Below, piece after piece: positions 6,683 through 11,323 of a DNA stretch of 11,323 nt. The notes beneath the pieces were generated by a model. That model made no database searches. It was not told the DNA's origin and saw only the letters and a list, made by a program, of their open reading frames with translations. The first letter of the stretch is position 1. Every line of letters starts with the position of its first letter. The stretch is from an uncultured Pseudomonadota bacterium (GTDB taxonomy: Bacteria; Desulfobacterota_B; Binatia; UBA9968), in the NCBI GenBank assembly GCA_946478635.1, contig CAMLCX010000122.1:1-11323 (forward strand), given 5' to 3'. Both the position numbers and the translations under genes were made by a program.

Positions 6683-7585
6683 ATGGAGACACCCACAGTC
6701 AGCGTTGTCATCCCAACGTATAACCGGAAGGAATTTCTACTCGAGACACTCCGATCCGTATTTGCGCAGAACCTAAAGGGATATGAGATCCTTGTGGTTG
6801 ATGATGGATCCAGCGACGGCACTGAGGAGGCGTTGAAGTCCTTGTCAGAACCGGTGCGCTACATCAACAAACCCCACGGTGGAGCGAGCAGCGCGCGCAA
6901 TGTTGGAATCAGAGAAGCGCGCGGAGAATACCTTGCTTTTCTGGATTCCGACGATCTCTGGTATCCGAGGTTTCTTGAAACAACAACGGATTATCTAACC
7001 CGTTACCCTGATCTGGCGTTGGTTTGCACGGCATGGCGGACCCTTCCCAATGGACATCAAAAGCCTGAAATCCAACAAGCGGCGCTCCACGGCAATCTGT
7101 ATTCTCTTCTCATGGTATCCCGATTCATACGACTCTCCGCCGTCGTGGCGCGTAAAAAGGTTGTGCTGGATGTCGGCGCGTTTGATGAGCGTTTGGAGAT
7201 GGCGGAGAATCTGGATTTATGGCTGCGGATCGCGCGCCGCTATCCCATGGCTTTTTTGAACATCCCGTTGAGCTGGGGGCGAAAACCCATAGGCGATCTC
7301 GCCGAGAAACAATTGGCACACCTGGGACATCAGCTCCAAATTATCGAGGCCCATTATGATCCGGCCCTCTTGTCAAAGCGGCGCTTTGATCGACACCGCT
7401 CAACGGTACACCTTGCGCTCGCGCGTTGCTATTTGCAGCTCGGGCGTGTGCAAGAAGCAACGCGCCACATTCGACGGGCGGTTGGACTGAACCCCTACTC
7501 CTTCCGCGCCCATCGCTATCTGCTGAAGGCGTTGGGGTCGGAAGTGACGCGAAGCGTACGGCGGAGACTATCGGCAGCTCGGTAG
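6683..7585 (+). CDS. GT2 glycosyltransferase with C-terminal TPR-like repeat, copy B
   Basis: The product is 300 residues from ATG 6683. It has VVDDGSSD (DDGS at 40-43), HGGASSARN, DSDD at 88-91, and a LDLWLRIA segment. It shares long stretches with copy A, such as VFAQ, YLAFLDSDD, CTAWRT-type and PLSWGR segments, plus the C-terminal TPR-like helix pair (LQLGRVQEATRHIRRAV). The acidic ED pair of copy A is EN here (Asn176, codon AAT 7208-7210), at the position of the usual catalytic base. The start is uncertain: TTG 6563 with AGAGGAG upstream would add 40 residues, but those have no counterpart in copy A and look non-coding. With sulfotransferase 2 it forms the second copy of a two-gene unit. 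It may be a diverged transferase or an impaired one. Confidence 0.83.
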   Translation: METPTVSVVIPTYNRKEFLLETLRSVFAQNLKGYEILVVDDGSSDGTEEALKSLSEPVRYINKPHGGASSARNVGIREARGEYLAFLDSDDLWYPRFLETTTDYLTRYPDLALVCTAWRTLPNGHQKPEIQQAALHGNLYSLLMVSRFIRLSAVVARKKVVLDVGAFDERLEMAENLDLWLRIARRYPMAFLNIPLSWGRKPIGDLAEKQLAHLGHQLQIIEAHYDPALLSKRRFDRHRSTVHLALARCYLQLGRVQEATRHIRRAVGLNPYSFRAHRYLLKALGSEVTRSVRRRLSAAR

Positions 7586-7624
7586 CAGAGCAGACATTTT
7601 GAGCGCTCGATTTCGGGCGACAGC

Positions 7625-8596
7625 ATGATCATGAACGGCATCAGTGTCGTGATTCCTACATTCAATGGTGCGCGCTATATTGGCGAAGCGCTCCAGAGCG
7701 TTCAGGAACAGACCTTCCGGCCCCTCGAGATCATCGTAGTCGATGATGGTTCCACCGACAAAACTGACGATGCGGTGCGCAGATGCGCGGGTCCGGTACC
7801 GGTTTTTTACCACCAGACCAACAACCTGGGCGCGGGCAGCGCCCGCAACTTCGGCGTTGCGCGCGCCCAGGGGGAATGGATCGCGTTTCTTGACTCAGAC
7901 GATGCCTTCTATCCTCAAAAACTACGGATTCAGTTCGAGCAAATTCAAAGCCACCCGGATGGAGTATTCTTTTACTCTGAATTTGATGTTGCTCAGATGG
8001 ATGGTACGGTCGTTGATAAACCCTCGGTCAGTGCGTTCCGACCTTCGAAGCGAAATCAGTGGAAAAAGCTCTCCACGATCACTTTTCGAGGTATGGCCTT
8101 CCCCATTCCCTCGACAGTCCTCTTGCGCAAAAGCGTTTTCACTTTGTTGGGCGGTTTTCGTCCAGATATGCGGGATAAATATTATGAAGATTTCGAGTTA
8201 TTCGCCCGTATCGCGGAGCAGTTTCCGATCTATTTCAGCGCGCAAAACCTGGTTCGCTACCGCCTCCAGCCGAAATCACAGCGGGAAATGCACTGCACGC
8301 CGAATATTTCCATTCTCTTGAGTTCGCTGTGGCAACTTTGGCGCGGGCAACCGGAGAAACAGGCGCTGCTGGTCAAACATTACGCGTACCATTACTCGAT
8401 GCTGGCGAAATACACGCTGCAGGACGGCGACTATCTTCTGGCCAGAAAATACTTCCGCACGTCGTTTCATTATTTCCCCGGTCTTTATTTTCCCCGGCAC
8501 TGGAAAAACCTGCGTCGCTGGGCGCTGTGCTATTTGCCCGGTGTGCGCCGACTCTATCGGCCCGCCAGTGCTAAAAACCGGCCGGCGCGGCAATGA
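7625..8596 (+). CDS. GT2 glycosyltransferase, copy C
   Basis: The product is a 323-residue GT-A enzyme with VVDDGSTD (DDGS at 40-43), LGAGSARN at 69-75, DSDD at 90-93, FYSEFD at about 116-121, PIPSTVLLRK at 160-169 and the catalytic-base ED at 188-189 (KYYEDFELFARIA). After the catalytic core comes a TPR-like helix pair (LQDGDYLLARKYFRTSFHYFP) and a Trp-rich end, RHWKNLRRWALCYLPG. It starts 39 nt after the previous gene; ATG 7625 and ATG 7631 are both possible and the Shine-Dalgarno is weak. It is most similar in this window to the protein encoded at 8628-9593, with which it shares the C-terminal pattern. Donor and acceptor are not readable from the sequence. Confidence 0.87.
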   Translation: MIMNGISVVIPTFNGARYIGEALQSVQEQTFRPLEIIVVDDGSTDKTDDAVRRCAGPVPVFYHQTNNLGAGSARNFGVARAQGEWIAFLDSDDAFYPQKLRIQFEQIQSHPDGVFFYSEFDVAQMDGTVVDKPSVSAFRPSKRNQWKKLSTITFRGMAFPIPSTVLLRKSVFTLLGGFRPDMRDKYYEDFELFARIAEQFPIYFSAQNLVRYRLQPKSQREMHCTPNISILLSSLWQLWRGQPEKQALLVKHYAYHYSMLAKYTLQDGDYLLARKYFRTSFHYFPGLYFPRHWKNLRRWALCYLPGVRRLYRPASAKNRPARQ

Positions 8597-8627
8597 ATAA
8601 CCCGTGGTTTTTCTCTCCTATTAGCGT

Positions 8628-9593
8628 ATGCCGTCGATAAGCGTCGTCATCCCCGTCTACAACGGCGCGGGACTGATCGCCCAAGCGCTGCAAAGCGCCG
8701 CGACGCAAAGTTTTCCAGCGTCCGAGATTATCGTTGTCGACGACGGTTCCACCGACGGCACACGGCAGGAAGTCGAGGGCTTCACGGCAGATATTCCGGT
8801 TAAATATCAGGTTCAGGCACATCAAGGAGCCGGAGCGGCGCGCAACCTCGGAGTGGGTTTGGCGCGCGCCGACTGGGTAGCATTTCTCGACGCCGACGAT
8901 ATCTGGTACCCGGAGAAATTAGCGGTGCAATGCCGCGCCCTTGAAGAATATCCCGGAACACAATTTTTCTACTCCGACGTCGATCTGGTCGACGAATCGG
9001 GTCATCTCCTTCGCGCGCGTTGGGCCAGCTTCGAATTTGTCGAGAAGAAACCCAACAGCCGCCAGCGTCTGAGCCGGATGCTTTTCGACGGGAGCCCGTT
9101 TCCCATGCCGTCGACGGTTCTGGTGAGGCGCGATTTATTCGTCCAATCGGGTGGATTTAACTTAGCCTTCGGCGGCAAGTACCATGAAGACTTCGAATTC
9201 TTCGCGCGCTTGGCTCAAACGACCTCCCTGCGCTTCATTTCACAAAGCTTGGCGCAACATCGACGCCACCGCGAGCACTCGCCCGCCGACGCGGCGTTGG
9301 ATCGCCGAAATTGGCTCATTTTTTTGAATTGCTTGTGGCAGCTTTTCCAGGGGAAGCCGAGACAGCAGGCCGACCTGGCATGGTACTTTTCCAAACATTT
9401 TGGCGACGAAGGCAAACGCTGCCTCCGCACAGGCGATTATCTGAACGCGCGCCGTTATTGCAAAATCGCCGCAGCCTATTCGCCCTTGGACCCAACCAAT
9501 CTGCGTCATTGGGCTCTATGTTGTTTACCCGTCCTGCGCGAGCTCTATACGTCGAGAGCGATGAAAAGAATGCGTACAACGCCACGCGAATGA
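8628..9593 (+). CDS. GT2 glycosyltransferase, copy D
   Basis: This 321-residue GT-A enzyme has VVDDGSTD (DDGS at 38-41), QGAGAARN, DADD at 88-91, FYSDVD at about 114-119, PMPSTVLVRR and the ED catalytic-base pair at 187-188 (KYHEDFEFFARLA). A TPR-like helix pair (LRTGDYLNARRYCKIAAAY) and a LRHWALCCLPVLREL tail follow, matching copy C. ATG 8628 leads directly into the first strand, but no Shine-Dalgarno is visible in the T-rich 31-nt gap. All key acidic residues are kept, so it should be active. As the last gene of the glycan run, it and copy C probably add successive sugars. Confidence 0.87.
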   Translation: MPSISVVIPVYNGAGLIAQALQSAATQSFPASEIIVVDDGSTDGTRQEVEGFTADIPVKYQVQAHQGAGAARNLGVGLARADWVAFLDADDIWYPEKLAVQCRALEEYPGTQFFYSDVDLVDESGHLLRARWASFEFVEKKPNSRQRLSRMLFDGSPFPMPSTVLVRRDLFVQSGGFNLAFGGKYHEDFEFFARLAQTTSLRFISQSLAQHRRHREHSPADAALDRRNWLIFLNCLWQLFQGKPRQQADLAWYFSKHFGDEGKRCLRTGDYLNARRYCKIAAAYSPLDPTNLRHWALCCLPVLRELYTSRAMKRMRTTPRE

Positions 9594-9756
9594 AAACCGA
9601 ACAATTTGTTTTTGTCCGCTGCTGTCCAAAGCGCATCCTTTTAAAACCGGGGTGCCGCCGTTCTTCGTGAATTTTTCCACCATTCATGGCTTCCGGACGT
9701 TGCTACAGCGCCGCTCACGTTGACAGATTTTCGCTGATTGTGTAAGCCAATAGAGC

Positions 9757-11319
9757 GTGAATTCAGAAACTCCCGGCGCAAGCGATCCCGCTCAAGACGA
9801 TCCCGCCGCCCGGCACGTAGAAAATCTGCGGGCCGTCCTCAATATTTGCAGGCGCATGAGCACGATGTCGGATCTGGCATCGTTGCAGGCACTGATCACG
9901 CGCGAGGCCAAGGAACTATTGCAAGCCGATCGTGTCAGCATTTTCCTTTATGATCGTGAAAACTGCGAACTATGGTCGGCGATTTCTCAGGAAGGCAGGA
10001 TCATGCGTTTCGACGCCCGGCTGGGAATCGCCGGCGCGGTGGCGATGAGCGGGCAATCGATCAACGTTGCCGATGCTTACGAACACCCTCTCTTTTACAA
10101 AGAAGTCGATGCCGAAACCGGCTACCGTACGCGAACGCTGATCGCCGTTCCGCTGCACAACCTCGATGGCGTCGTCATCGGCGTGGGCGAAGCGACAAAC
10201 AAAACCAGCGGGACGTTCACTGAATTGGATGCCGAAGTTCTGGCCACCTTGGCCGCCCACCTCGCCGATCTGTTTGAAAATTCGACCATCGGCGCCGAGC
10301 TCAAATCCCGTGGATTGGAGAGGGAGCCCGCCGTTTTTCCTGCGGCGACGGCGTTCAACGGTTTTGCGACGCAAAACATCATCGGCATGAGCGATCGAAT
10401 CCGATCGATCATTCGGCTCATCGATCAAATTCGCCCGACCTCCGTCGATGTGCTCATCCAGGGAGAAAGCGGCACCGGCAAGGAATTGATCGCCAAGGCG
10501 CTGCACTTTAACAGCCCGCGCGCGCGCCAACCTTTTATAGCCGTTAACTGCGCCGCCTTGCCCGATAACCTGGTCGAGGCGGAATTGTTCGGCATCGAAA
10601 AAGGCGTCGCCACCGGTGTCGACCGCCGCATCGGCAGATTCGAAGCAGCCCAGGGCGGGACGCTCTTTCTCGATGAGATCGGCGACTTGAGCCTTTCCGC
10701 CCAGGCGAAAATCTTGAGGGTACTGCAAGAGCGCGCGGTCGATCGCATAGGAAGCCGGGCTTCGGTGCCGATCGACGTGCGCGTTATTGCCGCGACCAAC
10801 CGCGACCTGGAGACCTGCATGCGGGAGAAGCAGTTCCGCGCCGACCTATACTTCCGATTGAGCGTGGTGCGGATCCAGACTCCGGCGCTGCGCGAAATTC
10901 CCGAGGACATCCCGGTGCTGGCCAACCACTTCTTGCAAAAGCACTGTGCGGCGATGTCCCTGGAACCCAAGCAATTTACCCAGGCCGCAATGGAACGAAT
11001 GGCGCGCTACGATTGGCCCGGCAACGCCCGGCAACTGGAAAATGAGGTGAAGCGCCTTCTGGCTTCGGTCCGTAGCACAACCATCACTGAGGACCAACTC
11101 GCGATCCAGCGCCAGCGCGAGGTTGCACCCGCGGCGGCCGAGGCGAATCCACCAGCCGCGAAATCACTGCATGAAGCGCTCGAAGAGCTTGAGCGCCAAA
11201 TGATTCAAAACGCTCTGGCGGCATCCGGAGGCAACAAACTCAAAGCCGCTCACAGCCTGGGCCTGAGCCGCCAGGGCCTATTCAAGAAGCTCAAAAAACT
11301 CGGTCTCCCGGCCGCTTGA
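9757..11319 (+). CDS. GAF-domain sigma-54-type regulator with Fis DNA-binding domain
   Basis: This 520-residue protein has three parts. Residues about 25-180 are a GAF sensor domain for a small ligand (DRVSIFLYDRE, then IAGAVAMSGQSINVADAY). Residues about 210-440 are an AAA+ domain with Walker A GESGTGKE at 236-243, Walker B GGTLFLDE at 300-307 and arginine fingers in FRADLYFRL at 360-368. Residues about 490-518 form a Fis-type helix-turn-helix. Such proteins hydrolyse ATP to remodel sigma-54 RNA polymerase at -24/-12 promoters. The loop that contacts sigma-54, normally GAFTGA, reads GVATGV at 283-288. GTG 9757 is the first start after an in-frame TAG at 9751-9753; the Shine-Dalgarno is poor. 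There is no receiver domain, so control is by ligand rather than phosphorylation. It lies 163 nt after the glycan genes and may regulate them; the target is not proven. Confidence 0.9.
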   Translation: MNSETPGASDPAQDDPAARHVENLRAVLNICRRMSTMSDLASLQALITREAKELLQADRVSIFLYDRENCELWSAISQEGRIMRFDARLGIAGAVAMSGQSINVADAYEHPLFYKEVDAETGYRTRTLIAVPLHNLDGVVIGVGEATNKTSGTFTELDAEVLATLAAHLADLFENSTIGAELKSRGLEREPAVFPAATAFNGFATQNIIGMSDRIRSIIRLIDQIRPTSVDVLIQGESGTGKELIAKALHFNSPRARQPFIAVNCAALPDNLVEAELFGIEKGVATGVDRRIGRFEAAQGGTLFLDEIGDLSLSAQAKILRVLQERAVDRIGSRASVPIDVRVIAATNRDLETCMREKQFRADLYFRLSVVRIQTPALREIPEDIPVLANHFLQKHCAAMSLEPKQFTQAAMERMARYDWPGNARQLENEVKRLLASVRSTTITEDQLAIQRQREVAPAAAEANPPAAKSLHEALEELERQMIQNALAASGGNKLKAAHSLGLSRQGLFKKLKKLGLPAA

Positions 11320-11323
11320 GCTC

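Noticed and set aside
9687..9703. TGGC...TTGC pair upstream of the regulator, resembling a sigma-54 promoter
   Set aside because: The GG and GC dinucleotides are separated by 12 nt instead of 10, which sigma-54 does not tolerate well.
9970..10728. 252-codon open frame on the - strand
   Set aside because: It is antisense to the GAF and AAA+ domains of the regulator, and its repetitive Gly/Asp/Arg composition is typical of a shadow.
1..11323. CRISPR array, insertion sequence, tRNA or rRNA
   Set aside because: I saw no direct-repeat array, transposase, terminal inverted repeats or recognisable structural RNA in the window.

Overview
All credible genes in this window lie on the + strand. The middle is a run of seven glycan-related genes, preceded by two small envelope-lipoprotein-type genes (one of them broken) and followed by a sigma-54-type regulator. 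Lipoproteins with BON and glycine-zipper features, together with an AAA+ GAF/Fis regulator, suggest a Gram-negative, moderately GC-rich bacterium. The style resembles Desulfobacterota, NC10 or other proteobacteria-like environmental lineages. That placement is a weak inference, because no rRNA, tRNA or marker gene is present.

Layout: (1) 1-515 holds a leader with a near-consensus sigma-54 promoter and the remains of a small glycine-zipper/SHOCT-like lipoprotein, interrupted by an in-frame UGA. (2) 578-901 encodes a BON-domain lipoprotein with a strong ribosome binding site. (3) 902-1151 contains a long perfect hairpin that looks like a dispersed palindromic repeat. (4) 1152-2651 encodes a multispanning GT-C glycosyltransferase. 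(5) 2782-3744 encodes a WbbL/rhamnosyltransferase-like GT2 enzyme. (6) 3782-7585 holds two tandem copies of a sulfotransferase + GT2 unit. (7) 7625-9593 holds a second pair of related GT2 enzymes. (8) 9757-11319 encodes a GAF-AAA+-Fis regulator with an altered GAFTGA loop.

The central genes probably build and decorate a sulfated surface or secreted glycan or glycolipid. The GT2 enzymes would add sugars from nucleotide donors in the cytoplasm, the two sulfotransferases would transfer sulfate from PAPS, and the GT-C enzyme would add a sugar from a polyprenyl-phosphate donor on the outer face of the inner membrane. No initiating sugar-phosphate transferase, flippase, polymerase or chain-length regulator is visible, so the pathway must be completed elsewhere. 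The cluster appears to have grown by serial tandem duplication, and some second copies carry changes at key motif residues. The regulator may control the cluster or the lipoproteins, but nothing in the sequence proves this.
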